64,000 nt of DNA from Bordetella sp. FB-8 (GTDB lineage: Bacteria; Pseudomonadota; Gammaproteobacteria; Burkholderiales; Burkholderiaceae_B), in assembly GCF_000382185.1 (NCBI RefSeq), contig NZ_KB907784.1, positions 1,451,633-1,515,632 of the forward strand, written 5' to 3'. Position numbers and translations under genes: made by a program. This document shows, one piece after another, positions 28,923 to 40,281 of the stretch. Under the pieces are notes generated by a model. That model saw nothing but the letters and a program-made list of their open reading frames with translations. It did no database searches and was not told the DNA's origin. Numbering within the stretch: position 1 is the first letter of the stretch; each line of letters starts with the position of its first letter.

Positions 28923-30421
28923 GGCGTTTCCTTGAGAACGAGATTGCGCACTTCGGTTTTGAGCACCTTGCCGACCGACGATCGCGGCAGGCTCGCATAA
29001 ATATGGAAATGCTTGGGCGTATGCACCGGGCCGACGAGCGCGCGCACGTGTGCTTTCATCTCGTCGTCGCCGGCCCGGGCGCCGGGGTGAAATTGCACGG
29101 CGGCATGTACGGCCTCGCCCCATTTTTCATCGGGGACTCCGAAGACCGCGCATTCGTACACGGCCGGGTGAGTCGACAGCGCATTTTCGACATCGGCCGG
29201 ATAAACGTTGAAGCCGCCGGTGATGATGACGTCGCGCAAGCGGTCCTTGAGAAACAGGTAGCCGCGTTCGTCGATGAGCCCGCCGTCGCCGGTGTGCAGC
29301 CAGCCGTCGATCAGCGTTTCGGCGGTCTTGGCGGGCAGGCGCCAGTAACCGGTCATGACCAGATCGCCGCGAACCACGACTTCGCCGATTTCGTCGCGCG
29401 GCAGGATCCGTCCGTCGGGCGACATGATGGCCATGTCCGACAGCCATGTCAGGCGGCCCACCGAGCCGCGATTCTCGGGAACCTCGAAATCCTCGGGGCG
29501 CATTACCGTCACGAGTTGCGGCGCTTCGGTCTGGCCATAGGTGGTGGCCACCACGGGGCCGAAGAATTCGCGCGCCTGGTCGACCTTGTCGGCGGGCATG
29601 GGCGCGCCGCCATAGATAAGGTGGCGCAGCTTTGGGAAATCGGCACGCGTTGCGCCGGGTTGCGCCATCAGCATGTAGATCAGGGTGGGCGGCATGAAAC
29701 ACAGCGTGCCGCCGCGTTCCCTGAAAGCGCGGGTGACGGTCGCCGGCGTGGTTTCGTCGAGCAGCAGGTGCGTGCCGCCTTGCGCCAGAACGGGCACCAG
29801 GTAGGTTCCGGTGCCATGGGTAATGGGAGCCGCCATGACGTAGCGGTCTTCGGGCGTGAGCTTCCAGCAGGCGATCTGGTTGATGATATTTGCGTTCCAG
29901 GCCCGGTAGGGTTGCATCACGCCCTTGGGTAGCCCGGTCGTGCCGCCGGTGAATTTGATCGCCTGCGTGGCATCGCGCGGCAAGTCATATTGCACGGGTT
30001 GTCCGACCGCATGCCGCTGCAGCAGCTCGGCCATGGCGTTTTCCCCGCAGCCGTGCAGGCGCACGCGCACGCCGGTGCTGGGCGGCGTCAACTGATCGCC
30101 CGCCGCATCGACGATGACGATGGAAGGTTCGGTTGCCTCGATGATGCGGCCCAGCTCGCGCGAGGTACTGCGGTAGTTCAGCGGCACCCAGATCTTGCCG
30201 CTGGCCAGCGTCGCCAGAAGCGCGAGGACGTGGCCGGCCGAGTTGCCGGCGCAGATCGCCACCCGGGTCTGCGGTCGCGGATCCAGAGCTTGCAGGGCGG
30301 CCGCGAGTGCGGCGACCTGCGCAGCCAGATCCTTGTAGCTGACCTGTCCTTCGGGACCGTCCAGCGCGATGCGGTCGGGATGGCGCTCGGCAGCCCGCCA
30401 AAAGAAGTCGATGGGATACAC
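28919..30421 (-). CDS. AMP-forming acyl-CoA synthetase
   Basis: This 500-residue ANL-superfamily ligase makes an acyl-AMP and then an acyl-CoA. The P-loop-like motif is FTGGTTGLPKGVMQ, with YGQTEAP, LHTGDGGLIDERGYLFLKDRLRD and GGFNVYPADVENAL. The catalytic lysine is in RSSVGKVLKTE near the C-terminus. It is transcribed with the Bug binding protein gene (31 nt upstream) and the citryl-CoA-lyase-like gene (4-nt overlap). It probably activates the acid captured by the Bug protein. Specificity is not evident. Confidence 0.9.
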   Translation of the reverse strand: MYPIDFFWRAAERHPDRIALDGPEGQVSYKDLAAQVAALAAALQALDPRPQTRVAICAGNSAGHVLALLATLASGKIWVPLNYRSTSRELGRIIEATEPSIVIVDAAGDQLTPPSTGVRVRLHGCGENAMAELLQRHAVGQPVQYDLPRDATQAIKFTGGTTGLPKGVMQPYRAWNANIINQIACWKLTPEDRYVMAAPITHGTGTYLVPVLAQGGTHLLLDETTPATVTRAFRERGGTLCFMPPTLIYMLMAQPGATRADFPKLRHLIYGGAPMPADKVDQAREFFGPVVATTYGQTEAPQLVTVMRPEDFEVPENRGSVGRLTWLSDMAIMSPDGRILPRDEIGEVVVRGDLVMTGYWRLPAKTAETLIDGWLHTGDGGLIDERGYLFLKDRLRDVIITGGFNVYPADVENALSTHPAVYECAVFGVPDEKWGEAVHAAVQFHPGARAGDDEMKAHVRALVGPVHTPKHFHIYASLPRSSVGKVLKTEVRNLVLKETP

Positions 30422-30452
30422 CAGTGCTCCTTGCCTCGATTGCAGGACCGTA

Positions 30453-31439
30453 TCAGTTGACCGAGATGTGCGCGGCTTTGATCACTTTGCGCCATTGAAC
30501 GGTTTCATCTGCCATCAGCTTGCCGAAGGTCTGGGGCGTGTTCGGCAGTTCGGGCAAAGTGAAGCCGTCTTTTTCATAAAGCGCCTTCGTGCCGGGATCG
30601 GCCAACGCCTGAACGAGCGCGGCATTCAATTTGTCGATGATCGGCCGGGGCGTCGCCGCCGGGGCGACCAGGCCGAACCACGATTGGACGTGATAGTCGG
30701 GCAGGCCGGATTCGGCCAGAGTTGGCACCTGCGGCTCGGAGGCGATGCGATGCATCGAGGTCACGGCGAGCGCGCGCAGTTGTCCAGCCCGCACGTGCGG
30801 CAGCGACGAGGGCAGATTGTCGAACATGGAGTCGATCTGTCCGCTCAGCAGACCTGCCATGGCAGGTCCGCTGCCTCGGTAAGGCACATGCAGGATGCCG
30901 GTGTGTGTCTGCATCTTGAACAACTCGCATGAAAGGTGGATGGACGAGCCTACGCCCGACGAAGCGCAGGTCAATTTGTTGGGATGCGCTTTGGCATAGG
31001 CGATGTAGTCCCGGACGCTCTTGACGGGCAGCTTGGGATTGACCACCAGGATGTTGGGAATGGTGGCCGCCAGGCCTATGGGAGCGAAGTCCTTGTTGAA
31101 GTCGTAGTTGACGCGATGGTAGAGCGTCATATTGATCGCGTTGGCGATCGAGCCGAGATAGAGCGTGTAGCCGTCGGGCTGCGCGTGCGCGACGAATTCG
31201 GCGCCGATATTGCTGCCCGCTCCCGCTTTGTTCTCGACGATGACGGGTTGCTTGAGTATGGCGGCCAGCGGCTTGGCGATCAGCCGCGTGTCGATGTCGG
31301 TGGCACCGCCGGGAGCGAAGCCCACGATGATGGTTACGGGGCGCCGAGGATAGGCATCTTCGGCGTGGGCAAGGGCGGGTGCGGCCAGCGCGGCGAGCAA
31401 CGCCAGCGGGCCGAGCATGCGGGTGCAGGAATGATGCAT
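30453..31439 (-). CDS. Tripartite tricarboxylate transporter (Bug/TctC) substrate-binding protein
   Basis: This 328-residue periplasmic receptor has a signal peptide (LGPLALLAALAAPALAHA, cleavage about residue 27). Family blocks are YPRRPVTIIVGFAPGGATDIDTRLI, VENKAGAGSNIGAE, and AGLLSGQIDSMFDNLPSSLPHVRAGQLRALAV. Bug proteins bind carboxylic acids such as citrate, and most are orphans without TctA/TctB, as here. GGAGAC before ATG 31439 supports the start. It heads the operon with the CoA ligase and lyase-like genes and faces a divergent IclR gene across a repeat-rich operator. Confidence 0.92.
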   Translation of the reverse strand: MHHSCTRMLGPLALLAALAAPALAHAEDAYPRRPVTIIVGFAPGGATDIDTRLIAKPLAAILKQPVIVENKAGAGSNIGAEFVAHAQPDGYTLYLGSIANAINMTLYHRVNYDFNKDFAPIGLAATIPNILVVNPKLPVKSVRDYIAYAKAHPNKLTCASSGVGSSIHLSCELFKMQTHTGILHVPYRGSGPAMAGLLSGQIDSMFDNLPSSLPHVRAGQLRALAVTSMHRIASEPQVPTLAESGLPDYHVQSWFGLVAPAATPRPIIDKLNAALVQALADPGTKALYEKDGFTLPELPNTPQTFGKLMADETVQWRKVIKAAHISVN

Positions 31440-31453
31440 TGTCGTCTCCAGTA

Positions 31454-31539
31454 TGTTGTCTCTATTATTTGGACAACACTGTGGTTGTCCGCACGCTGAT
31501 GATCTGCAGTATTTGCATCCAGGCCTATCTCTGTTGTCC
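31454..31539. promoter_or_regulatory. IclR-type operator region between the Bug operon and its regulator
   Basis: The heptamer GTTGTCC or its complement occurs four times: TGTTGTC at 31454-31460, GGACAAC at 31471-31477, GTTGTCC at 31484-31490, and TGTTGTCC at 31532-31539. The central pair forms a perfect palindrome GGACAAC-N6-GTTGTCC (31471-31490). The last copy sits just upstream of the regulator start codon, so both divergent promoters could be controlled. Confidence 0.7.
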
Positions 31540-31544
31540 ATAAA

Positions 31545-32315
31545 ATGAACAAAAAAACCGGCGCGGCCGAATCGGGCCCTTCTACGCTGCGCAAGGGCCT
31601 GCGTATCCTGGACGTCTTGCGTCAGGCGGGGCAGGAAGGCCTGCACGTCGTCGATATCGCCGATGCCGCAGGCTTGCAGCGCTCGACTGCCTATCGGTAT
31701 CTCGACGTGCTGATGGAGGAAGGCTATGCGATGCGCGATCCGGACAGCCCCCGCTATCGCCTGGCGGTCGCGGTCGCCTCATCCGTCGACACCCCGCACG
31801 TGCAAGCCGTGCGCCGTCTGCGCCCCGTGCTGCGGCAGATCAGCGATGCATTGGGGGATTCGTCTTTTTTGATATGCCGCTCAGGCGGCGATTCGCTTTG
31901 CCTGCATCGCGAAATCGGCACGTATCCGGTGCAGGTGCTGACGGTCACGATAGGCCACAGGCAGCCGCTGGGCGTCGGCTCGGCGGGATTGGCCCTGCTG
32001 GCCGCTCTGCCCGAGAACGAGGCCCGCGAAATGATCGAGCAGAACACAGCTGCCTATCGCGCGTATGGCGGCATGACAATGGCACAGATGTGCAAGCTGG
32101 CCGACAATACCCGCACGCGCGGCTGGTCGGTGGTGGGCAATTCGGCGGTACCGGGGGTGCTGGGCGTGGGCGTAGCCTTGCGCGACGAAACGGGTTATCC
32201 ACGCTTGGCGATCAGCGTCTCGTCGACGATCGATCGGATGCCGGCGCAGCGCCAACGCATCATCGCCGAGCTCATACGAGAGCAACTTGGGCGGCCTCGC
32301 CCACGCCGGTCTTGA
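31545..32315 (+). CDS. IclR-family transcriptional regulator of the Bug/CoA-ligase operon
   Basis: This 256-residue IclR protein has a winged HTH (LRKGLRILDVLRQAGQEGLHVVDIADAAGLQRSTAYRYLDVLMEEGYA, about 17-63). An effector-binding domain with RQPLGVGSAGLALLAALPE and VVGNSAVPGVLGVGVALRDE follows. It is divergent from the Bug protein gene, with four TGTTGTCC boxes between, so it most likely controls acid uptake and activation. The ATG is only 5 nt after the last operator copy, which implies autorepression. Its 3' end overlaps the end of the convergent LysR gene by 44 nt. Confidence 0.9.
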   Translation: MNKKTGAAESGPSTLRKGLRILDVLRQAGQEGLHVVDIADAAGLQRSTAYRYLDVLMEEGYAMRDPDSPRYRLAVAVASSVDTPHVQAVRRLRPVLRQISDALGDSSFLICRSGGDSLCLHREIGTYPVQVLTVTIGHRQPLGVGSAGLALLAALPENEAREMIEQNTAAYRAYGGMTMAQMCKLADNTRTRGWSVVGNSAVPGVLGVGVALRDETGYPRLAISVSSTIDRMPAQRQRIIAELIREQLGRPRPRRS

Positions 32316-33153
32316 TCGCGGCGTGGCAAAAATCTCGTATGTCTTGCGCCAACTCGCGCGCCGCCACACCTGCGGCAGGGTTCAGGCGCAAGGCCAGCTC
32401 GCTGGACGCCGGGGGCGGCAGCAGATCGTCGCAATCCTGGGTGCCGGGCGTCATGCAGCGCTCGGCCAGCAGCGCGATGCCCAGCCCGCCTTCGAGCGCG
32501 GCCTGCAGGCCGTGGATGTTGGGGCTTTCATACGCGATGCGCCAGCGCAGGCCGGCGCTTTCCAGGGCATGGATGGCGCGGTTGCGATAGATGCATCCTT
32601 GCGGAAAGGCCACCAGCGGTATCGGATCGGGCAGCGGTCTGCCGGCCCCATGCCGGCCGCGCAGCCAGCGCAGGCGCTCCGGCCAGGCAGCCAGGCATGG
32701 TCCGGCGCCGGGCTCGCGCTTGACCAGCGCGACGTCGAGCTCGCCGCGGTCCAGCGCGCGGCCCAGCTGCACGCTCAGGTCGCAGCGCATGGCGATGCGG
32801 GCTCGCGGATGAGAGGCGGCGAAGTCGGCCGCCAGGGCTGTCAACTGGGATACGGCGAAATCGTCCGGCACGCCGAGGCGGACGATCTCCACGCCGGGCT
32901 TGCCGCTGACGGTTTCGCGGATCTCGGTGGACAGGGCCAGCATGCGGCGGGCGTAGCCCAGCAGTCTTTCGCCGTCCTCGGTCAGGTCGACCTGACGGCC
33001 GATGCGGCGGAACAGGGCGCAGCCCAGGTTGGATTCGAGCTTGCGGATCTGCTGACTGACGGTGGACTGGGTGCGATGCACGCGTTCGCCCGCGCGGGTG
33101 AACCCGCCGGCGTCGACGACGGAAACGAAGCTGTGGAGCAGATCCAGGTCCAT
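32272..33153 (-). CDS. LysR-family transcriptional regulator
   Basis: This 293-residue LysR protein has an N-terminal winged HTH (MDLDLLHSFVSVVDAGGFTRAGERVHRTQSTVSQQIRKLESNLG, 1-44). A periplasmic-binding-like effector domain runs from about 90. ATG 33153 gives the classic MDLDLL start; an upstream ATG at 33174 adds seven residues. It is divergent from the EamA exporter gene (158 nt between starts), so it probably controls that exporter. Its end overlaps the convergent IclR gene. Confidence 0.9.
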   Translation of the reverse strand: MDLDLLHSFVSVVDAGGFTRAGERVHRTQSTVSQQIRKLESNLGCALFRRIGRQVDLTEDGERLLGYARRMLALSTEIRETVSGKPGVEIVRLGVPDDFAVSQLTALAADFAASHPRARIAMRCDLSVQLGRALDRGELDVALVKREPGAGPCLAAWPERLRWLRGRHGAGRPLPDPIPLVAFPQGCIYRNRAIHALESAGLRWRIAYESPNIHGLQAALEGGLGIALLAERCMTPGTQDCDDLLPPPASSELALRLNPAAGVAARELAQDIRDFCHAAIKTGVGEAAQVALV

Positions 33154-33311
33154 GGAGCGATCTTCCCGGGGCAAATCATTCGAATTTCAAATACTTTTGA
33201 TCTAAACAAAGAATTTGTCAATGAATGAGAGCGGGCGCAGAATCGCTGCTCCAGATCCGGCCGACGAAGGGCCGGCGCCGTTCCCGCTTTATCTACTGCC
33301 GGTAGCCAGTC

Positions 33312-34256
33312 ATGAAATCGTCCCTCGCCCCAGCCCTGAGTCCCGGCGCGCCGCTGCATGCGACCGGCCCGGATGCGCGGCAGCGCACGGCCTGGGGCAT
33401 GATCGCCGTCTTCTGCGTCCTGTGGAGTTCTGCCTTCGCCGCGGCCAAGATGGCGCTGGAAGATTGCCCGCCGCTGATCCTGCTCACCATCCGTTTTCTG
33501 GTGGCCGGCGCGCTGATGATGATCATTGCAGTGTTCACGGGCGGCATGAAGCGCGGTCCGCGGCGCATGGGTTGGCGCGACTTCGGGTGCCTGGTGGTGC
33601 TGGGGCTGTGCAACAACGCGCTGTATCTGGGCCTGAGCTGGATCGGCATGACGACGGTGTCTTCGGCGTTCACGGCGGTGCTGATCAGCACCAATCCCCT
33701 TTTGACCGGCCTGCTGGCCGGGCCGATGTTGGGCGAACGTCTGGGATGGCGCCAGTACGCCGGGCTGTGCCTGGGCCTGGCCGGGGTGGCGCTGGTGCTG
33801 CGCTCGCGCTTTACCGGCATGCATGAAGATCCGCACGGCGCGCTGCTGGTGGCGGGCGGCCTGCTAGGCCTGGTGGCGGGCACGCTGCTATACAAGCGCC
33901 TGGCGCCCAGGACCACGATATGGGTCACCACGGGCGTGCAGGCGCTGGCCGGCGGCACGGTGCTGCTGCCTTTTGCCCTGCACTACGAGTCGCTGCGGCA
34001 TGTGCGTCTGACGGCCAGTCTGTTCTGCAACATGGCCTACATCATCGTGGGCGTTTCGGTGGGCGGCTACGCCTTGTGGAACACGATCCTCAAGCGGCAG
34101 AGCGCCACATCGGCCAGCGCCCTGCATTTCCTGATGCCGCCGCTGGGCCTGTTTTTCGGCTGGCTGATCCTGCGCGAGCCGGTGTCGTGGTTGGACATGG
34201 CGGGTATCGTGCCCATAGGCCTGGGCATCTGGCTGGCCACGCGCCGCGCCGCATGA
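33312..34256 (+). CDS. EamA/DMT-superfamily transporter
   Basis: This 314-residue inner-membrane protein is of the drug/metabolite transporter superfamily: about ten hydrophobic helices in two EamA repeats. The first repeat includes WSSAFAAAKMALEDCPPLILLTIRFLVAG and the second ends LHFLMPPLGLFFGWLILREPVSWLDMAG. Members export amino acids, metabolites or toxins; the cargo is unknown. It is divergent from a LysR gene, a common pairing for regulated exporters. The N-terminal 25 residues are polar and proline-rich, so a later start is possible but no better ribosome site was found. Confidence 0.86.
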   Translation: MKSSLAPALSPGAPLHATGPDARQRTAWGMIAVFCVLWSSAFAAAKMALEDCPPLILLTIRFLVAGALMMIIAVFTGGMKRGPRRMGWRDFGCLVVLGLCNNALYLGLSWIGMTTVSSAFTAVLISTNPLLTGLLAGPMLGERLGWRQYAGLCLGLAGVALVLRSRFTGMHEDPHGALLVAGGLLGLVAGTLLYKRLAPRTTIWVTTGVQALAGGTVLLPFALHYESLRHVRLTASLFCNMAYIIVGVSVGGYALWNTILKRQSATSASALHFLMPPLGLFFGWLILREPVSWLDMAGIVPIGLGIWLATRRAA

Positions 34257-34392
34257 CGATTGAGATGAAATTAAGAGCAAGCGACAAAATGCGATAGGCC
34301 TGGATCGCAGACGGGCATGCCGGGGTATGCTTTCCCTGTCCGGCATCGCGTCGATCGCGACATGGGCCGTGCCATGCAATCGGGAGCGCAAA

Positions 34393-34869
34393 ATGAAAGG
34401 CGACAGGCAAGTCATTCAGTATCTGAACAAACAACTCACCAATGAACTGACAGCCATCAATCAGTACTACCTGCATGCCCGCATGCTGGATCACTGGGGC
34501 TTCGAGAAGATGGGCAAGCACGAGCGCCAGGAATCCATCGAGGAAATGGGTCACGCCGACAAGCTGATCCAACGCATCTTCATGCTCGATGGCCTACCCA
34601 ATCTGCAGGACCTGCACAAGCTGCTGATCGGCGAGACTGTGCCTGAAATCCTGGCTTGCGACCTGAAGGTGGAAGAGCAGTCGCAAGGCGTGCTCAAAGA
34701 GGCGATCGCCTTTTGCGAGACGGTGCGCGATTTCGTTTCGCGCGACCTGCTGCGCGAGATCCTGGACGATACCGAGGATCACATCGATTATCTGGAGACC
34801 CAGATCGAGCTGATCGACAAGATGGGCCTGCAGAACTATCTGCAAAGCCAGGTTCATGCCGACGAATGA
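34393..34869 (+). CDS. bfr: Bacterioferritin
   Basis: This 158-residue subunit of the 24-mer haem-containing iron-storage cage has ferroxidase ligands at family positions (Glu18 in [12 protein letters not shown], then [11 protein letters not shown] and the [13 protein letters not shown] pair). The haem-binding Met lies in IFMLDG (about residue 52). Start 34393 has GGAG 8-11 nt upstream; upstream in-frame codons are unrelated. The gene has its own terminator at 34902-34934. Its ferredoxin partner bfd lies 6.3 kb to the left. Confidence 0.95.
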   Translation: MKGDRQVIQYLNKQLTNELTAINQYYLHARMLDHWGFEKMGKHERQESIEEMGHADKLIQRIFMLDGLPNLQDLHKLLIGETVPEILACDLKVEEQSQGVLKEAIAFCETVRDFVSRDLLREILDDTEDHIDYLETQIELIDKMGLQNYLQSQVHADE

Positions 34870-34901
34870 AAGCCGGCGCAGGCCGCGCAGCGGGCATCAA
34901 G

Positions 34902-34934
34902 GCAAAAAGGGCGCCGTTGGGGCGCCCTTTTTGC
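34902..34934. terminator. Strong bidirectional terminator between bfr and 34952-35623
   Basis: GCAAAAAGGGCGCC (34902-34915) pairs perfectly with GGCGCCCTTTTTGC (34921-34934) around a 5-nt loop. A- and T-runs are inside the stem edges, so it can end both convergent transcripts. Confidence 0.93.
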
Positions 34935-34951
34935 ATGCTCGATGCCGGATC

Positions 34952-35623
34952 TCAGTTGCTCGGCCGAGCGGGGCAGTCGCTGATCGAACCCCATGCGTTG
35001 TTCGGCTCGCAATACTTGTTGCGGGCGGCCCAGACGCAGGATGGGCGCTGGAAGAAACCCAGGTTCGAACATTGTTCGATTGCATGATGCAATGCAGTCT
35101 GCCAACTGGCGGGAGCCTGTTGACCCGGCGCACCGCCCTGGGCGGTCAGAGGGGTCTGGTTGTAGCCCCCCACGGGGAGCGCAGGCGGCTGGCTGTCGGA
35201 CTGCGATGCGGACGGCTTGGATTCGAGGTCGAGCGTGGCGACGTCGGACGCGCCGGCGGGCAAGGTGGCATTGCTGGCGTCTGCGGCAGCCTGGGCCTGG
35301 TCCTGCGTGACGCTGTCACGGGAGATCTGCACGTTGGGGTCGGTATTATCGAACAGCGACGGGGGGCGGGCGGTCCAGTCCTGGGCGGGCGGCTTCTCAG
35401 GCACGCCCAGGGTGCCGTTGACCAGCGGCTGCGGCGGCTGGGCCGTATAGGGCAGGCCGTTGGCATCGAGCATGGGCAAATTGGGTGCGTCGTTGCCCTG
35501 GGCCGTGGCATTGGAACTGGCCGGCGGCGCATGGCTGATCATCCAGTTGCCCAACTGGATTCCGCCCCAGGCCGAGGCGCCTGCCGCCACGATGAGTATT
35601 GCAATCAGGAACCGCCAAGACAT
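34952..35623 (-). CDS. Proline-rich envelope protein of unknown function with C-terminal cysteine motif
   Basis: This 223-residue protein was not assigned. It has an N-terminal membrane anchor or signal (WRFLIAILIVAAGASAW, 3-19). A long Pro/Ala/Gln/Ser-rich, probably unfolded middle part (about 30-165) follows, and a compact C-terminus with four Cys in CSNLGFFQRPSCVWAARNKYC...ISDC. That end suggests a small disulfide-bonded periplasmic domain. MSWRF at 35623 has GAGG about 9 nt upstream. It follows prfC by 32 nt and may be co-transcribed with it, without an evident functional link. Confidence 0.7.
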   Translation of the reverse strand: MSWRFLIAILIVAAGASAWGGIQLGNWMISHAPPASSNATAQGNDAPNLPMLDANGLPYTAQPPQPLVNGTLGVPEKPPAQDWTARPPSLFDNTDPNVQISRDSVTQDQAQAAADASNATLPAGASDVATLDLESKPSASQSDSQPPALPVGGYNQTPLTAQGGAPGQQAPASWQTALHHAIEQCSNLGFFQRPSCVWAARNKYCEPNNAWGSISDCPARPSN

Positions 35624-35655
35624 CGTTCTAGCCTCTTCTACCTGCCGACGCGCCA

Positions 35656-37263
<1,608 letters not shown>

Positions 37264-37293
37264 GATGCGTACGGTATTGCGGGGACTCGCAGT

Positions 37294-38814
37294 TTACTTG
37301 CCCAGCAGCGCGCCGCCGCGTCGGGGCTGGCCGCCGGTCTGTTGCGGCCGCGAGCCTTCGGGACGGCGCGCCGGCTGGCGGGCCTGGCCAGTTTCGCGGC
37401 GGTCGCCTTGAGCTTGAACGGCGGAGCGGCCATGACCATTGGGCTGAGCCGGTTTGGCGCTGCGATTGGCGCTGGTGCCGCCGTTGGCGTTGCCGCGGCT
37501 ACCGGTGTTGCTGGGGGTGCGCTGGCTCTGGCCTTGGCCTTGGCCTCGGCGCGGCTCGCTGCGTATGCCGCGGCCGCCGCGCGGACGTTCGTCGTCGCGG
37601 TCGTCATCGAGCTCGGCGCGCTCTTCGGCCGCGCTGCGCACGGGTGCCGTCCAGCCGGCCGGCAGGGGCTTGCGCTCAATCGGCTTGTTGATGAGACGCT
37701 CGATGCCCTTGAGCAATTTGATCTCGCTGTCATCGACCAGCGAGATGGCCGTGCCCGTGGCGCCCGCGCGGCCGGTGCGGCCGATGCGGTGCACGTAGTC
37801 TTCAGGCACGTTGGGTAGTTCGAAATTGACCACCAGCGGCAGCTGGGTGATGTCCAGGCCGCGCGCGGCGATGTCGGTGGCGACCAGCACCGCTACGCCG
37901 CCGTCCTTGAAGCCGGACAGGGCGCGTGTGCGGGCCGACTGGCTCTTGTTGCCGTGGATGGCGGCGGCCGTCAGGCCGTCTTTGACCAGTTTCTCGGCCA
38001 GCCGATTGGCGCCGTGCTTGGTACGCGTGAACACCAGCACCTGATGCCAGCCGCTCTCGCGGATCAGGTGGCTGACCATATCGCGCTTGTGCGATTGCTG
38101 CACCAGATGAACCGACTGTGCCACGCGCTCGGTGGTGGTATTGCGCGGTGTGACCGAGACTTCGCCCGGGTCGCGCAGGATGCCGCGCGCGAGCTGGCGG
38201 ATCTCTTCCGAGAAAGTGGCCGAGAACAGCAGATTCTGGCGCTGTGCAGGCAGCAGGCGCAGCACGCGGCGGATGTCGTGGATGAAGCCCATGTCCAGCA
38301 TGCGGTCGGCTTCGTCCAGCACCAGGATTTCAACGCCGGACAGGTCGAGGGTCTTTTGGCCGGCGTGATCCAGCAGGCGGCCGGGCGTGGCCACAAGAAT
38401 GTCCACGGGCTTTCTCAGTGCGCTGATCTGCGGGTTGATGTTCACGCCGCCGAACATCACCATGGACGTCAGACTGGCGTATTTACCGTAGGTCTGCACC
38501 GACTCGGCCACCTGGGCGGTGAGTTCGCGGGTGGGCGTAAGGATGAGGCAGCGCGGGCGGCCGGGCTTGCGCGCAGCAGGCTTGTTGCTCGAGAGGATCT
38601 GCAGGATGGGCAGCGTGAAGCCCGCCGTCTTGCCGGTGCCCGTTTGGGCGGCCGCCATCAGGTCTCCGCCTTGCAGGACAAGCGGGATAGCCTGGGCCTG
38701 GATGGGGGTGGGGGTGGTGTAGCCGGTATCGGCGATGGCGCGCAAAAGCGTGTCGGCCAGACCGAGGTTGGCAAAGGTATTCGTAGTGGTATTCAAAACA
38801 ACTCCAGCGCTCAA
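37294..38814 (-). CDS. rhlE: DEAD-box RNA helicase (RhlE-type)
   Basis: This 506-residue ATP-dependent RNA helicase has the Q motif ([13 protein letters not shown]), I AQTGTGKT, Ia PTREL, II DEAD, III SAT, and [12 protein letters not shown]. These are followed by a 110-residue basic, Gly/Arg/Gln-rich tail typical of RhlE-type proteins that bind RNA in ribosome assembly or cold adaptation. It starts [19 protein letters not shown]. The upstream region 38815-39079 (265 bp) holds no gene and probably the rhlE leader; no clear element was recognised. Confidence 0.92.
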   Translation of the reverse strand: MSAGVVLNTTTNTFANLGLADTLLRAIADTGYTTPTPIQAQAIPLVLQGGDLMAAAQTGTGKTAGFTLPILQILSSNKPAARKPGRPRCLILTPTRELTAQVAESVQTYGKYASLTSMVMFGGVNINPQISALRKPVDILVATPGRLLDHAGQKTLDLSGVEILVLDEADRMLDMGFIHDIRRVLRLLPAQRQNLLFSATFSEEIRQLARGILRDPGEVSVTPRNTTTERVAQSVHLVQQSHKRDMVSHLIRESGWHQVLVFTRTKHGANRLAEKLVKDGLTAAAIHGNKSQSARTRALSGFKDGGVAVLVATDIAARGLDITQLPLVVNFELPNVPEDYVHRIGRTGRAGATGTAISLVDDSEIKLLKGIERLINKPIERKPLPAGWTAPVRSAAEERAELDDDRDDERPRGGRGIRSEPRRGQGQGQSQRTPSNTGSRGNANGGTSANRSAKPAQPNGHGRSAVQAQGDRRETGQARQPARRPEGSRPQQTGGQPRRGGALLGK

Positions 38815-39079
38815 CCCATCGCTTCAGTTGAGCGACGCCAATCCGGGCTGGCAAATCGAGGAGGGAAGGGGCGATCGCGGCCAGTTGTAGAGGGAGGCGC
38901 TGCGATGGCCCGACGCGTGGCGGTCAAACGCCAGCGAGGGTTGTGCCGATTGGAGAGGCACGCCGCTAGTGTAACCGATCGGCGAACTTGGGTGCCGGCA
39001 AAGCGCCCGATGCTTGAATCGCCGAGGCGGCCATGCGCAATTTTGTCGCAGGCGGCTCAAGCAATCGGGCGTTGGCGCA

Positions 39080-40281
39080 TTACGCCGGCAGCTTGCCTGC
39101 GGCCAGTACGCCGCCTTTGAATACGGCAATATGGTTGGCGCGTTGGGCGGCGCAGGCGATGTCTTGCGTGGGGTCGCCCTTGACCAGCAGCAGGTCGGCC
39201 TGCGCGCCTTGCAGGATGCGCCCGGCGTTGATCAGGCCCATGAGGTCGTGCGCGCGGGACGTGCCGGCGATCAGGGCATCGACCGGTGTCATGCCGAACT
39301 CGACCATGAAGGCCAGTTCCATCGCGTTCTCGCCGTGCAGGTTATAGGGGGTGCCGGCGTCGGTGCCCAGGGCGATACGCCCGCCCGCTTTGTAGTACAT
39401 CTTGAACGATTCGCGGTGGCGCTCGGCCACGTTGCGGGCCTTTTCCACCGCGTAGGGCGGGATGCCCCGGTCGGCATTGTCCAGGATGTTCTTCAGAGCG
39501 GCGATGGTCGGCACCAGATAGGTCTGGCGCTCGAGCATTTCGCGCAGGCACTCCTCGTCCATGTAGATGCCGTGCTCGACTGAATCCACGCCGCCGCGCA
39601 CGGCGTTCAGGATGCCTTCGGTGCCCTGCGCATGGCTGGCCGTGCTTTTGTGAAAGCGCTTGGCCTCGTGCAGGCCCGCGCGCATTTCCTCGGCAGTGTA
39701 GTGCGCGTCCATGGGGTTGACGCCCGGTGTCATCACGCCGCCGGTGGCCATGATTTTGACCAGGTCGCAGCCCGCGTGCACCTGTTCGCGCACGGCCCGG
39801 ATCACGTCCTCGACGCCGTCGGCCACGCGGCCCATACGGTTGCCGTGGCCGCCCGTCATGCAGATCATGCGGCCGGCGGCCCGGATGGTGGGACCCATGA
39901 ATACGCCGCGCGCGATGGCGTTGCGCACGGCGAATTCGAGGTAGTCCTTGCCGCCGCAGTCGCGTACCGCGGTGATGCCGCCCCTGAGCGCGGTCTGGGC
40001 ATTCTCCAGGGCCGTCAGGGTGATCTCGCCCGGGGACTGCTTGCTGATGATGCCGTTAGGGTCGGCTCCGCCGGTGTAGACCAAGTGAACGTGGCAGTCG
40101 CCCAGGCCGGGCATCAGCGTCATCCCGGCGCTGGCCACCTTGCGGCCGGCGTAGCCGTGGAACTCGCCCTCCGGGGCGACACGGGCGACCAGCCCGTCTT
40201 GGACCAGCACGGCATGACCGTCCAGGATCTTGCCCAGGCCGTCGAAGACGCGGCCGCCGGTAAAAAGCAGGGTATCGGATT

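Noticed and set aside
30369..30932. Plus-strand open frames opposite the CoA ligase and Bug genes
   Set aside because: Antisense shadows; the minus-strand genes show full family motifs.
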